64,000 nt of DNA from Neptunomonas japonica JAMM 1380 (GCF_016592555.1 NZ_AP014546.1:124001-188000), one strand, 5' to 3'. Counted from the stretch's first letter, positions 34,939 to 44,551 are shown. A program made the numbers and translations. The notes: a model not told the origin generated them from the letters alone.

Positions 34939-36240
34939 CTAATCCATGATGCTCGGTAACCACAGTGCTATATCGGGAATCATGACCATTAAGCCCAATA
35001 AAACGATCAGTGCACCAATGAAAGGTAGACAGCCAATAATGACGTCGATGATGGTGATTTCCTTTCGGGCCAGGGCTTGTATGACATACAAGTTGAGCCC
35101 TACGGGGGGGGTGAGCACCGCCAACTCCATGGTGATGGTATAGATCACGCCAAACCAGATTAAATCGAAACCGGATGCGGCCACGAGTGGGTACATCGTT
35201 GGCAGAGTAATGAAGGTCATGGAGACCGGTTCAAGGAACATGCCAAGGATGACGTAAAACACGATGATGATCGCCAACACTAGGTAGGGAGACAGCTCCA
35301 TCGCACTGAATATTTCAGTGAACTGTTGTGGCACGCGGTAGTAAGTCATCACAAAACCGAACAACACACCGGCCGATAGCAGTAGACCGAGATAGCCCAT
35401 GGTTTGCATGGTGGCGCGTATCGCCCCAAGAAAACCATCCCAACGTAAGCCTCCAACTGTAAAGGCCATAATCATGGTGGCGACACAGGAGATGCCCGCC
35501 GCTTCAGTGGGTGTTGCTATACCGGTATAGATTGATACTGTGATAATCAGACCGATAAAGATAACCGGCAACACGGCGCACAGTGCCAATCCCCAAGGGA
35601 TCGGATTGGTGTTATCACGTTCAGGTACATCGCTAGGGCGTAACCAGCCCCAGATAGCGACGATAATGATAAAGAACGAGACTAAAATAATGCCCGGAAT
35701 AACACCGGCAATAAATAGATCACCAATGGATTGGTCCGTCACGATACCGTAAAACAGCAGAATCAGGCTGGGTGGAATCAATACGCTGAGCGTACCACCG
35801 GCCGCTAACACACCGCTGGATAAGCGCTTGCCATAACCCAGTTTCAACATTTCAGGAAGAGCAACGCCTCCAATGGTGAGTGATCCCACCATGCTAGAAC
35901 CGCAGACCGCACCAAAACCGGCACAAGCACCGATACTCCCGTAGGCAGCCGAGCCTCTCACAGGAACTTTACTGTGCATAAACCAGTAGAGGTTGGGGCC
36001 AATCGACGACCGCCCAATGAGCTCTCCTAAGAGTACAAAGAGGGGGACCGCCAGCAGTATGTAATCAACCCATACTCCCCAGAGTTTTAACTCTGCTGTT
36101 ATCAGTGATGTCGAGAGCGACTGAATACTGAGAAGAAACGGCACCGAAGCCGCTGCTAGCGCGAATGGGATTGGCAGACCAATCGAGATAAATAGAATGA
36201 GCAGACCCAGTAAACCTAGACCAACAGTGTACCATTCCAT
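34939..36240 (-). CDS. TRAP transporter large permease (DctM family), operon 2
   Basis: Large permease of 433 residues with DctM hallmarks: GACAGFGAVCGSSMVGSLTIG, GGTLSVLIPPSLILLFYGIV and TPTEAAGISC. Start overlaps the DctQ stop by 1 nt (TAATG), with AGGAGG upstream. Middle gene of a DctP-DctQ-DctM-hydrolase unit. Confidence 0.92.
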   Translation of the reverse strand: MEWYTVGLGLLGLLILFISIGLPIPFALAAASVPFLLSIQSLSTSLITAELKLWGVWVDYILLAVPLFVLLGELIGRSSIGPNLYWFMHSKVPVRGSAAYGSIGACAGFGAVCGSSMVGSLTIGGVALPEMLKLGYGKRLSSGVLAAGGTLSVLIPPSLILLFYGIVTDQSIGDLFIAGVIPGIILVSFFIIIVAIWGWLRPSDVPERDNTNPIPWGLALCAVLPVIFIGLIITVSIYTGIATPTEAAGISCVATMIMAFTVGGLRWDGFLGAIRATMQTMGYLGLLLSAGVLFGFVMTYYRVPQQFTEIFSAMELSPYLVLAIIIVFYVILGMFLEPVSMTFITLPTMYPLVAASGFDLIWFGVIYTITMELAVLTPPVGLNLYVIQALARKEITIIDVIIGCLPFIGALIVLLGLMVMIPDIALWLPSIMD

Positions 36241-36752
36241 TAGGGAGCCTCCTGTACAGCATCTACCCGGCGCGATGGATGTTCGTAGTTAAGTAAACGA
36301 ACAATCGCTAGCAGGGTAAAAATTAACAATGAAATAGCAACGGGAACCCAGAAATAGAACCGCGGCCAGAGTAAAATCTCTGAAGCGGCCCCCGAATGAA
36401 AGGCGCGATAAGCAGCCTCACACGCGGAGACACTGAAAAACATGCCAGTAAGCGTCATGATTAGCAGGTTGATTCTATCGATGATTCCTTGCACCTTGAT
36501 AGGCAGTAAATCCCGCAGCAATGTGACCTTTGGATAGGCGTCGTTGCTAAGTGCATACGCCAGCCCAAAGAATGCAACAGGCACTAGCATCAATGCTGTT
36601 GCCTCAGTCACCATGCCGTCAGGGCTATCCAGTACATAGCGCATGAATACGCCATAACTGATCCAAACCGCCTGAATGAGGACGATTACACCACCGCAAT
36701 ACAGCAGCACCAGTGCTAATCGTTCTAGTAGTCGAGCCAATGCCTGTCGCAT
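36240..36752 (-). CDS. TRAP transporter small permease (DctQ family), operon 2
   Basis: Small four-helix TRAP subunit of 170 residues, with hydrophobic stretches from about 15-35, 50-68, 90-108 and 130-150 and the conserved YGVFMRYVLDSPDGMVTEAT region. It lies between the DctP gene (29-bp gap) and the DctM gene (1-nt overlap). Confidence 0.88.
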   Translation of the reverse strand: MRQALARLLERLALVLLYCGGVIVLIQAVWISYGVFMRYVLDSPDGMVTEATALMLVPVAFFGLAYALSNDAYPKVTLLRDLLPIKVQGIIDRINLLIMTLTGMFFSVSACEAAYRAFHSGAASEILLWPRFYFWVPVAISLLIFTLLAIVRLLNYEHPSRRVDAVQEAP

Positions 36753-36781
36753 ATTGACACCCTCTTATTGCAAAAAATTAC

Positions 36782-37777
36782 TTAGTTAGCGTGCTTAGCA
36801 AATAAAGCCCTAACCTTGTTAGCAAGAGGTTTGCCGCAGGCCGCATCCACTTCACTATCCCATGAAGATTGTGCCTTTTCGATCATTGAGTGACGGGCTT
36901 CTTGAGAGACCGTGACAGCGGCACCGCCGCCTTTCATAACCGCGTTACCGACACGTTGATCGACCCAGTCTTCATAGCGAGGCTTTAACCAAGTCTCTGC
37001 TTCTGTTGCTGCTTCCAATAGTGCGGTTTGGTTGCTTTCGCTGAGTGACTCGAACTTGTTTTTATTCATCATGTACATGATGTTGCCGTAGAAAAGGTTG
37101 GCATTGACCATGTAGGGCATCACGCTCCACAGCTTCCATGAGCTGTAGGTTGCCACTCCCATATTGATGCCATCGACCACGCCACGTTCCGCTGACTGGA
37201 AGACTTCTTTGGGTGCAACAAACACAGGCTTACCACCCCAGGATTCAATCATGCTACTGACCAATGGGCCGATCGATCGAACCAGTTTTCCGTCCAAGTT
37301 ATTCAGATCTTTAATCGGCTCTTCGAACCACCACTCTTGGTCGTAGGAGTAGTTAGAATTGATCAGCGGCACCAAGCCGACTTTGGCTGACTCGCTACGC
37401 ATTAGCTCAGCATACTCAGCATCCAGTTCGACTTGGTTTTCAAGGCTTACGGCGGCAGGGTATAAGGATGTCACGCGATAACACGCAAGACGTTTATCGG
37501 CTGGAATCCAGCTAACATCAGACACACCGCCCTGTACGGCATCAACACCTTCACTCCAACCATGTAACGTAGACGATGGAAAAATCTGTATGTCTAAATC
37601 GCCATTAGATTTTTGGCTGGCCAACTCAGCAAACTTTTTAAAACCGTCATAACGAATATCTGACTCGTTAACGTAGGTGGATACACGAATCGTTTCTTTT
37701 GCCTGAACAGCGCTTGCTGTCATGCCCAGTACAACGGCACTGGCTAAAACTGTTCGTAAGAATGTAGTTTTCATCAT
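36782..37777 (-). CDS. TRAP transporter substrate-binding protein (DctP family), operon 2
   Basis: Periplasmic ligand-binding protein. The signal peptide MKTTFLRTVLASAVVLGMTASAVQA is followed by DctP-type sequence (VQGGVSDVSWIP, NLDGKLVRSIGPLVSSMIESWGGKPVFV, AERGVVDGINMG). The open frame starts 21 codons upstream with a Met-rich stretch unlike a signal sequence; the tandem ATGs at 37777/37774 with GGTGA upstream are preferred. First gene of TRAP operon 2 and divergent from a LysR gene. Ligand unknown; nearness to the cysteate/cysteine lyase gene suggests a sulfonated or sulfur amino acid (inference). Confidence 0.88.
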   Translation of the reverse strand: MMKTTFLRTVLASAVVLGMTASAVQAKETIRVSTYVNESDIRYDGFKKFAELASQKSNGDLDIQIFPSSTLHGWSEGVDAVQGGVSDVSWIPADKRLACYRVTSLYPAAVSLENQVELDAEYAELMRSESAKVGLVPLINSNYSYDQEWWFEEPIKDLNNLDGKLVRSIGPLVSSMIESWGGKPVFVAPKEVFQSAERGVVDGINMGVATYSSWKLWSVMPYMVNANLFYGNIMYMMNKNKFESLSESNQTALLEAATEAETWLKPRYEDWVDQRVGNAVMKGGGAAVTVSQEARHSMIEKAQSSWDSEVDAACGKPLANKVRALFAKHAN

Positions 37778-38026
37778 TTGAATCACCATTATTTTTATTG
37801 TCGTCATAGTCATATGAGTTGGGTTTATGTTCTTACTCATGCTTTTAGTATTTCCATTTTTTTACATTATTGGCTAATGCTTATTCAGACTGACCCCATG
37901 CTAAAAATGACAAGCCCGCATGTTTACACGTCTTGCAACGCAGTTATTCAGCAGAAGATGTATGTGATGTTGTATGACGAAAGAGGCTTTGGAAGCAGAA
38001 AAATGGCTCTTGAAGCTATTCTGCTT

Positions 38027-38051
38027 GCACTATTTGACTCTGCTAGTGCAT
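38027..38051. promoter_or_regulatory. LysR-type dyad between TRAP operon 2 and its LysR gene
   Basis: TGCACTA (38027-38033) and TAGTGCA (38045-38051) form a perfect 7-bp inverted repeat with an 11-nt spacer, the size of a LysR recognition site. It lies 131 bp before the LysR start and 250 bp before the TRAP DctP start, in the 404-bp divergent region 37778-38181, where I see nothing else but AT-rich sequence. Confidence 0.45.
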
Positions 38052-38181
38052 GCTGAAAAGAAGTTTGTTCTAGAATGTTTGTGTCACTGCTATTTTTTAG
38101 CATGTTGTCAGCGGACATCTTTAGGGTCGACTAATACAGTGATAATAATAACTAAAAGATCTTATTTGGAAGGAAGGGTTG

Positions 38182-39108
38182 GTGGATATAAAGCTACTCG
38201 AAGACTTTGTATGCCTTGCGAATTTACAAAATTTCACCGCTGCTGCTTTAGAGCGACATGTCACTCAGTCTGCTTTGAGCCGGCGTATCAAGGCGCTGGA
38301 AGAGTGGCTGGGTACAACACTTGTTAATCGTGATAGTACCTCGTTTGACCTTACTCCGCAGGGCGTGGCATTTGTTGCGGAGGCTGAAGTCATTTTGAGG
38401 CGTTTATATAATGCTCGTGAAGCTGTACGAGCATTGGGTTCAAGCGGTGAAAGTGAGATTAGGGTGGCGGCACAAAGCTCAATCGCCCAAACGCTGTTTC
38501 TTGATTGGACCAAACGATTTGAGAAGCGCTTAGACTCTGTGTATGTTCGCTTGATTTCGGAAAAAATCACTGATTGCATTGAGCTGCTTAATCAGGGCCA
38601 TGTTGATTACATGCTCTGCTATGCAAATGAGAACGTAAGCTTGCCCATTGATGAAAATAAATTTTCGTATATGACGATAGGCAAGGATACATTGATTCCG
38701 GTGACCACACCGCTCCCGGGCAATAACACACAAGCGGCCGCCTTTACTTTGCCGGGCAGCCCTGAAAACCCGACTCCTTTTGTTGCTTACACCCATGACT
38801 CGTTGTTTGGTAAAACAGTCGATAAGCTGATACAGGACAAGGGGCGTAGATGTTATCTATCTCGACGTTATGAAAATGCATTTTCTCATGTGTTGAAGTC
38901 GATGGTTGTCGAACGGTTAGGTTTTGCATGGCTCCCTAAGTCCTCTATTCTTTCAGAGCTTAGAGATGGAAAGCTCTGCAGTGCTGGTGATAGCAGTTGG
39001 GATATTGAGTACGATATTCGCCTCTATTACCACCACTCTGTTAGCTCTGCCCGCGAACAGGTTATTATGGAAACCTCGCTTGAGATGGCGGCAGAGCTTA
39101 TTAAGTAA
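38182..39108 (+). CDS. LysR-family regulator, divergent from TRAP operon 2
   Basis: 308 residues starting at GTG (38182) with AGGAAGGG just upstream; a TTG one codon earlier is possible. Helix-turn-helix residues run through LLEDFVCLANLQNFTAAALERHVTQSALSRRIKALE. It closely resembles the LysR gene at 39181: both share LGxxLVxR, the LTPxGxxFVxxA stretch and a C-terminal W-L-P-x-S-x-I motif. The pair therefore look like duplicated regulators of linked functions. The two genes converge. Confidence 0.87.
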   Translation: MDIKLLEDFVCLANLQNFTAAALERHVTQSALSRRIKALEEWLGTTLVNRDSTSFDLTPQGVAFVAEAEVILRRLYNAREAVRALGSSGESEIRVAAQSSIAQTLFLDWTKRFEKRLDSVYVRLISEKITDCIELLNQGHVDYMLCYANENVSLPIDENKFSYMTIGKDTLIPVTTPLPGNNTQAAAFTLPGSPENPTPFVAYTHDSLFGKTVDKLIQDKGRRCYLSRRYENAFSHVLKSMVVERLGFAWLPKSSILSELRDGKLCSAGDSSWDIEYDIRLYYHHSVSSAREQVIMETSLEMAAELIK

Positions 39109-39180
39109 CAGTGATAGCACTGATAACTGCTCGTAACTGCTCGCCATTTTAAGACATCCCGGTAGCTGGAGAATGATAAA

Positions 39181-40080
39181 TTAGTTCTTCAAATCTTTCA
39201 GATAATCCCAGATGAGCTCGACCTCTTTTAACCTTGGATCTTTTTTGCGATACAGCATTATTTTCAGCTCTGGTGCAGGAAGCTGTTCGTTAATTCGCAC
39301 CAATAGGCCTCGTTTCAACTCCTGTTTAATGGCACTGGCAGGCAACCACGCCATACCGTTACCAGCCAGCGTTAGTGCTTTTAGTCCATCAACTAAGGCG
39401 TTCTCACATTGAATCTGAAATTTAATTTTGTTTTTCTTACGTGAAAAATAATCGCGTTGTAACAATCTCCCGAAAAAAGATTCATCGGGATAGTTCAAAA
39501 GCTTTAGAGGCTCATGCAAATGGGGGGTATGCAGGGGTGTTCCGTTTTCGTCAATGGCAGATACCGGAATCAACTCATCAGTTCCGACCTGTAGGCTCAC
39601 TACATCGTCTCTCTCTAGTTGGGGGAATATCTCAGGAGAGTGGTAACTCAACAAAAAGTCACCTTGGTCGGATAACAGCGTATCAAGACAATCATGGAGG
39701 TTATAGGCATTGATCCGTACACAGGTATCATTAATCAATGGTTGTAACGATTTAACCCAATAGGGTATGAAAGAAACGGTCAGGGAGTGTTGGGCTACGA
39801 AAACAACCCGTTTTGTACTGGTGAGTCGCTCTCGCATCTGTGCACGAGTATTGTAGAACTGCTCCACCCATTGCTGGGCTTGTTCGACAAACTCTATCCC
39901 CATAGGAGTGAGAGCGGTAGGGTATTGCTGTCGGTCGACAAGCTCAACTCCCAACCAGTTTTCTAAGGCTCTGATACGGCGTCCGAAAGCAGGTTGTGTT
40001 ACAAAGCGGGCGTCAGCACCTTTCGAAAAGCTGCTGTATTCTGCCAAAGCAAGATAGTCTTCCAGCCATTTTAGCTCCAT
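39181..40080 (-). CDS. LysR-family regulator, divergent from the cysteate/cysteine lyase gene
   Basis: 299 residues; helix-turn-helix in WLEDYLALAEYSSFSKGADARFVTQPAFGRRIRALENWLG. AGGGG lies upstream of the ATG. Paralogue of the LysR gene at 38182 by eye. Divergent from the lyase gene at 40296 across about 215 bp containing a nested inverted repeat, so it probably regulates it. Confidence 0.87.
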   Translation of the reverse strand: MELKWLEDYLALAEYSSFSKGADARFVTQPAFGRRIRALENWLGVELVDRQQYPTALTPMGIEFVEQAQQWVEQFYNTRAQMRERLTSTKRVVFVAQHSLTVSFIPYWVKSLQPLINDTCVRINAYNLHDCLDTLLSDQGDFLLSYHSPEIFPQLERDDVVSLQVGTDELIPVSAIDENGTPLHTPHLHEPLKLLNYPDESFFGRLLQRDYFSRKKNKIKFQIQCENALVDGLKALTLAGNGMAWLPASAIKQELKRGLLVRINEQLPAPELKIMLYRKKDPRLKEVELIWDYLKDLKN

Positions 40081-40115
40081 TTCTTACCCCTGTTTTATCA
40101 TTGATCATGCTTATA

Positions 40116-40166
40116 TTTGGCCCTAGATGTGCCCGATAAGCTGCATTATATCTAGAGTATGCCAAA
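40116..40166. promoter_or_regulatory. Nested inverted repeat between LysR and lyase genes
   Basis: Outer arms TTTGGC (40116-40121) and GCCAAA (40161-40166) enclose inner arms CTAGAT (40123-40128) and ATCTAG (40149-40154). The arrangement lies in the middle of a divergent promoter region and could be a LysR binding region; the base spacing is not the standard T-N11-A, so this is tentative. Confidence 0.35.
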
Positions 40167-40295
40167 AAGTACCAAGCTGTACAGAAAACAGCATTGGTCA
40201 GTTGTTGTTGAGAAATCCTATGATAAATCACAGTTCAATAGCGTCACTTGAACAAAGCCTATGAGCTGCACAAGTATAATAACAGGAGCATTACG

Positions 40296-41306
40296 ATGCA
40301 TTTATCTCGCTTTCCCCGCTTACAATTTGCACATTTGGCAACACCACTTGAGCCCATGGAAAATCTTAGCAAGCTTCTTGGTGGGCCTAATCTTTGGATT
40401 AAACGGGATGACTGCACCGGCTTAGCTGGCGGCGGTAACAAGACCCGCAAGCTAGAGTTCCTGATGGGCGATGCCATTGCTCAGGGTGCTGATACCATTA
40501 TTACTCAAGGTGCAACACAGTCTAACCATGCTCGCCAGACGGCGGCAATCGCGACCAAAATGGGTATGGAGTGTCATGTACTATTAGAAGACCGTACGGG
40601 CAGTAAAGATGTTGACTATAACTACAATGGTAACGTGCTACTGGACCAGCTGTTTGGTGCCTCTTTAAGCAAGTACCCCGCTGATACTGACATGAATCAA
40701 GCGATGGAAGAGGTTGCCGAAAAGCTACGTGCACAAGGTAAAACGCCTTATATTATTCCCGGTGGTGGATCTAACCCTATCGGTGCTTTGGGTTATGTGA
40801 ATGCGGCTTTAGAGCTGCTCACACAGGCAAATGATATGGGGCTTAAGATCGATAGAGTCGTTCATGCTACCGGTAGTGCAGGCACACAGGCAGGCTTGGT
40901 CACAGGTTTAGTGGCTTCTAATAGCTTGATCCCTGTTTTAGGTATTGGTGTGCGTGCTCCCCGTGATCTGCAAGAGGGTAACGTCTTTCGTCTCGCAGAA
41001 AAAACCGCTGAACATCTGGGTATTCCTGGTGTGGTTAAGCGTGAAGATGTTGTGGCTAACTGTGACTACGTGGGTGAAGGCTACGGAATACCAACAGAAA
41101 GCGGTATCGAAGCGATCGAACTTTTTGCCCGCCAAGAATCCATCATGCTAGACCCTGTTTACTCTGCCAAAGGTGCAGCAGGCTTTATCGACCTGATCCG
41201 TAAAGGTCACTTTGATAAAGATGACAATATCGTCTTCTTGCATACCGGGGGTGCTCAGGCTCTATTTGGCTATCGCCAAGCCTTAGACTTTGAAGATTAC
41301 TGCTAG
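40296..41306 (+). CDS. cuyA: PLP-dependent L-cysteate sulfo-lyase / D-cysteine desulfhydrase family enzyme
   Basis: Tryptophan-synthase-beta-type PLP enzyme that eliminates sulfite from L-cysteate (CuyA) or sulfide from D-cysteine (DcyD). The PLP lysine is in [16 protein letters not shown], with [15 protein letters not shown] and [15 protein letters not shown] binding the cofactor phosphate and substrate. From memory the stretch [15 protein letters not shown] is nearer to CuyA than to E. coli DcyD (DDVTPMAMGGNKLRK), so I favour cysteate; an ACC-deaminase-like role is less likely. Start at 40296 because AGGAG lies 8 nt upstream; the frame extends 16 codons further. Its setting (LysR pair, TRAP operon, sulfonate operon 8 kb on) supports a sulfonate role. 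Confidence 0.75.
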   Translation: MHLSRFPRLQFAHLATPLEPMENLSKLLGGPNLWIKRDDCTGLAGGGNKTRKLEFLMGDAIAQGADTIITQGATQSNHARQTAAIATKMGMECHVLLEDRTGSKDVDYNYNGNVLLDQLFGASLSKYPADTDMNQAMEEVAEKLRAQGKTPYIIPGGGSNPIGALGYVNAALELLTQANDMGLKIDRVVHATGSAGTQAGLVTGLVASNSLIPVLGIGVRAPRDLQEGNVFRLAEKTAEHLGIPGVVKREDVVANCDYVGEGYGIPTESGIEAIELFARQESIMLDPVYSAKGAAGFIDLIRKGHFDKDDNIVFLHTGGAQALFGYRQALDFEDYC

Positions 41307-41430
41307 TTACATCTAGCAACTACTGAGGTTGCTAGTGTTATATCACCTTCAGTCATGGGCAAGAGCAGGACGATGACAGTGCAGTCTGCCATTACTGAAG
41401 GAGTTTTTTGGTGTCCTCCAGCCATATTTT

Positions 41431-41473
41431 AGCGGCTGACCAACGGCTAAGGTCGTTGGGAGTCGCTTTTTTT
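41431..41473 (+). terminator. Rho-independent terminator after the lyase gene
   Basis: A long hairpin: CCAACG (41440-41445) pairs with CGTTGG (41454-41459), extended outward by AGCGGCT with AGTCGCT (one G-T pair and a small bulge). It is followed directly by seven T. It ends 160 bp past the lyase stop, and 48 bp before the convergent hemH gene end. Confidence 0.85.
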
Positions 41474-41520
41474 GACTCTCTTGTTTTATCATAGCCTCAA
41501 TAAATCTATTGCTGAGCTCG

Positions 41521-42540
41521 CTATGTCATATTCTGCTTAATTAGTTGGTGCATCATATCGATATGAGCGTGGCTGTCATTTAGGCAGGGGATGTAATCAT
41601 AAGACTCGCCTCCGGCATTCATAAAGTAGTCCCTATTCTCAACCTCTATCTCTTCAATTGTTTCTAGGCAATCTGAGGAAAAACCAGGGCAGATAATCGC
41701 GACGCGTTTCACGCCTTGCTCAGCTAACGTTTTTAACGTGACATCTGTATAGGGTTGCAGCCATGTAGCCTTACCGAGACGAGATTGGAAACTGCTAATG
41801 ACACGTTCTTTGTCTAGCCCGAGTGCCTCAATGACTAAGCGAGTAGTTTGTATACAAAAACAATAATAAGGATCACCTTGTTCTAGGTAGCGTTGTGGCG
41901 TGCCATGGTATGAAAATACTAACCGTTCGGGCATGCCGGACTGCGAGATATAGTGTGTTATCGACTGGCTAATAGCGGCTACATATTCAGACGTTTGATG
42001 ATAACCGTTAATAAAGCGAATAGAAGGGACCCAGCGATAGCTTTGTAGTTCTTTGGCAATGGCGTCAAAAGTAGAGCCTGTTGTCGCTGCACAGTATTGT
42101 GGATACAGAGGTAGGACTGTTATATCACGGACATTTTGTTCAGTAAGTGACTTGAGCGCACTTTTAATAGAGGGGTTCCCATAGCGCATACCTACCACTA
42201 CCGGTAATTGTCCTTCGCCATAATGGGTATCTAGCTGTTGCTGCAGTGCCGCTCCTTGGCGCTTAGTGATCGCTAATAAGGGAGAGCCTTCGTCTGTCCA
42301 AACGGATGCATATAATTTAGCTGAGCTTTTGGAGCGAAAGGGTAAGATAAATAGGTGCAAAATCATTAGCCATAGCAAGCGAGGGATCTCCACCACTCGA
42401 TGATCGCTTAAAAACTCTTTAAGGTAGCGCCGCAGTGCACTTGGTTTAGGGGCATCGGGTGTGCCGAGATTAACCAGTAATATCCCTTTTTTAGGCTTAG
42501 GGCCTTTATGCTCATACTCTGTCTGGCCTTGAAAGCTCAT
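41521..42540 (-). CDS. hemH: Ferrochelatase
   Basis: Inserts ferrous iron into protoporphyrin IX, the last step of protoheme synthesis. KKGILLVNLGTPDAPKPSALRRYLKEFLSDHRVVEIP opens the protein, the catalytic region RLVFSYHGTPQRYLEQGDPYY carries the conserved His, and CPGFSSDCLETIEEIEVENRDYF is diagnostic. The ATG at 42540 with GAAGAG 8 nt upstream is preferred to one 21 codons earlier. Last gene of the glutathione peroxidase, UbiB-like, hemH set. Confidence 0.96.
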   Translation of the reverse strand: MSFQGQTEYEHKGPKPKKGILLVNLGTPDAPKPSALRRYLKEFLSDHRVVEIPRLLWLMILHLFILPFRSKSSAKLYASVWTDEGSPLLAITKRQGAALQQQLDTHYGEGQLPVVVGMRYGNPSIKSALKSLTEQNVRDITVLPLYPQYCAATTGSTFDAIAKELQSYRWVPSIRFINGYHQTSEYVAAISQSITHYISQSGMPERLVFSYHGTPQRYLEQGDPYYCFCIQTTRLVIEALGLDKERVISSFQSRLGKATWLQPYTDVTLKTLAEQGVKRVAIICPGFSSDCLETIEEIEVENRDYFMNAGGESYDYIPCLNDSHAHIDMMHQLIKQNMT

Positions 42541-42606
42541 GTGATTCTCTTCGCGAAGTTGGATAGTGATGATAAATAGTGAATAACTCCATGTTATCCA
42601 CATGTG

Positions 42607-43941
42607 TTAGCTTTTCAGATACCGCGCAAACAAAGCTTGCACGTTGACAGAGGCATTTAATCTTGTCGCCATCAAATATAAACCGGCCATTTTACGATGT
42701 AAAAACAGCACATCCGGCGGCGGTGTATGCCAGGCATCTGGGTCGCTACTAACGCTTAAGCCGCGTGCTTGAATCCGTTTGGCCAGATCCGATTGCCCAA
42801 ATGCATAGTCGCCGTTATAACGCAGTGGTTCTGCTGCCATCATAAAGATATCTAGTACCACTTCCCGGTTAGCTGCTTTCATACCGTTCTGGAAAAAACC
42901 TAAGTGCTGTAATGCGGCATCTAACGCTTCTTTATCTTCAGTAACGGCTGCACTCATCGCATCTTGGTACTTAGTGACGAAGTCTGGATTAAAGGCTCTC
43001 ACGGCTCCAAAATCTAATAACACCAGTTTATGAGTGTCGGCCTGATAGAGGTAGTTCGCCAGATTTGGATCGGTCTGTACGCATTTAAAGTCAAATAATT
43101 CTGAAAAGAATAGGCTAAATATCAACGACATAATATCCGTTCGCTTTTCAGCGGACATTGAGCGCAGGGTATCCAGTGAATCACCTGCCACATAGCCCAT
43201 CGTTAATATTTCAGGGGTAGACAGGTCTGCATGGTAAGCCGGTATCACTAAATCTGTTTTGCGCTCAAAGGCTTGTAAATGCAGTCGATAAGCATCTAGA
43301 TGAGCGCCTTCCATCAGGTAATCTGCTTCTTGTTTTAATTGTTGGCGCGCTTCATCGAGTAACGGTTGTAGATCCAGTGACTTAGGAATAAGCCCCGTCA
43401 TACGTAATAAGCTGTAAACGTTATCAATATCGCTGTCGATACTTTGGCGGACACCTGGGTACTGTACCTTGATGGCCAAATGACGGCCTTGCGTGCAGGT
43501 GGCTTCATGAACTTGGCCTATAGAGGCGGCAGCCAATGGTTCAAATGAGAAACGACTAAAGCGCTCATTCCAATCTTCACCCCAATGCCTTTCCAGTACC
43601 ATTACCAGTTGCGACATAGGCATAGTTACCGCATCTGAGCGTAACCGTTCCAGTATGGATGATAGTTCATCAGGTAGTAAATTCCCTGAATCCATAGAGA
43701 GTAGTTGCCCCATTTTCATGGCTGCACCGCGCATGCTTGATAGCTTGTCGGCTACCTGATGAAGGTTGTTCGGTGTTAGTAACAGATCAGATATAATGGG
43801 CTTTTTGCCTTGCGCCAAATGCTTGCTGCCTTCTAACACGACATTACCGGCAATGCGCCCAGCTAATGACCCCATACGTGCCAGACGTGACATTCTTGAT
43901 TGAGGTACCGGCGCACTCTTTCGGTTTTTGGGGTTATTCAT
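42607..43941 (-). CDS. ABC1/UbiB-family atypical kinase
   Basis: Protein-kinase-like fold of the UbiB/COQ8 family, linked to isoprenoid-quinone synthesis or lipid handling. Characteristic KxGQ motif in RGAAMKMGQLLSMDSGNLLP, Ala-rich loop in PLAAASIGQVHEAT, catalytic Asp region QTDPNLANYLY and DFG in LVLLDFGAVRAF. It is 444 residues and lacks the C-terminal membrane anchors of UbiB itself, so it is an ABC1 paralogue rather than the ubi-operon gene. Overlaps the glutathione peroxidase gene by 8 nt. Confidence 0.9.
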   Translation of the reverse strand: MNNPKNRKSAPVPQSRMSRLARMGSLAGRIAGNVVLEGSKHLAQGKKPIISDLLLTPNNLHQVADKLSSMRGAAMKMGQLLSMDSGNLLPDELSSILERLRSDAVTMPMSQLVMVLERHWGEDWNERFSRFSFEPLAAASIGQVHEATCTQGRHLAIKVQYPGVRQSIDSDIDNVYSLLRMTGLIPKSLDLQPLLDEARQQLKQEADYLMEGAHLDAYRLHLQAFERKTDLVIPAYHADLSTPEILTMGYVAGDSLDTLRSMSAEKRTDIMSLIFSLFFSELFDFKCVQTDPNLANYLYQADTHKLVLLDFGAVRAFNPDFVTKYQDAMSAAVTEDKEALDAALQHLGFFQNGMKAANREVVLDIFMMAAEPLRYNGDYAFGQSDLAKRIQARGLSVSSDPDAWHTPPPDVLFLHRKMAGLYLMATRLNASVNVQALFARYLKS

Positions 43942-44551
43942 AAGTGGCTACATTGGGTAAATGTTGCTCTATCATATTAATCACAACCTTATCATTCGGT
44001 TTGGTATGGCTCTTAAAGCTGGCAAGTATTTTTCCATCGGAACTAATCAAATATTTATGAAAGTTCCAACCCGGGTATTCACCAGATATTTTTGCTAGCC
44101 GTTTAAAAAAAGGAGACAGGTTTTCACCTCCCTTTTTCACGTGTACTTTTTCGAACATGGGAAAATTGACACCATAGGTTAGCTGGCAAAAATCTTTTAT
44201 CTGCTTTTCTGTTCCAGGTTCTTGCCCAGCAAAATCATTTGAAGGAAAACCCAGCACAACGAACCCCTGCTCCTTGTAACGCGTATAGAGTGATTCCAGG
44301 CCATCATACTGAGGTGTAAAAGCGCATTTGCTCGCGGTATTTACGACCATAATTAATTTGTTGCCATAGGTCTCACACAAATTTAACTGTTGCTCATTAC
44401 CGAGTAATGAAAAGCTATAGTTAAGTACTTGCATTGATTCATCTGCGCAACTGGTTCTTTTGGGGTTGGCTTCACTGTTAGCGGTGCTGTGGGGAGATAG
44501 GATTAACATGGCTAGTAAGAGCACTGCAGCTAAAGGCAGAGAATATTTCAT
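43934..44551 (-). CDS. Exported glutathione peroxidase-family protein
   Basis: Thiol peroxidase that reduces hydroperoxides. Catalytic Cys is in NTASKCAFTPQYDGLESLY, followed by GFPSNDFAGQEPG and WNFHKYLISSDG (the usual Cys, Gln, Trp set). A signal peptide (about residues 1-25, MKYSLPLAAVLLLAMLILSPHSTA) predicts a periplasmic location, unlike most bacterial homologues. The ATG at 44551 follows GGAGG; the frame extends 15 codons further. Its 3' end overlaps the kinase gene by 8 nt. Confidence 0.9.
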   Translation of the reverse strand: MKYSLPLAAVLLLAMLILSPHSTANSEANPKRTSCADESMQVLNYSFSLLGNEQQLNLCETYGNKLIMVVNTASKCAFTPQYDGLESLYTRYKEQGFVVLGFPSNDFAGQEPGTEKQIKDFCQLTYGVNFPMFEKVHVKKGGENLSPFFKRLAKISGEYPGWNFHKYLISSDGKILASFKSHTKPNDKVVINMIEQHLPNVATYE

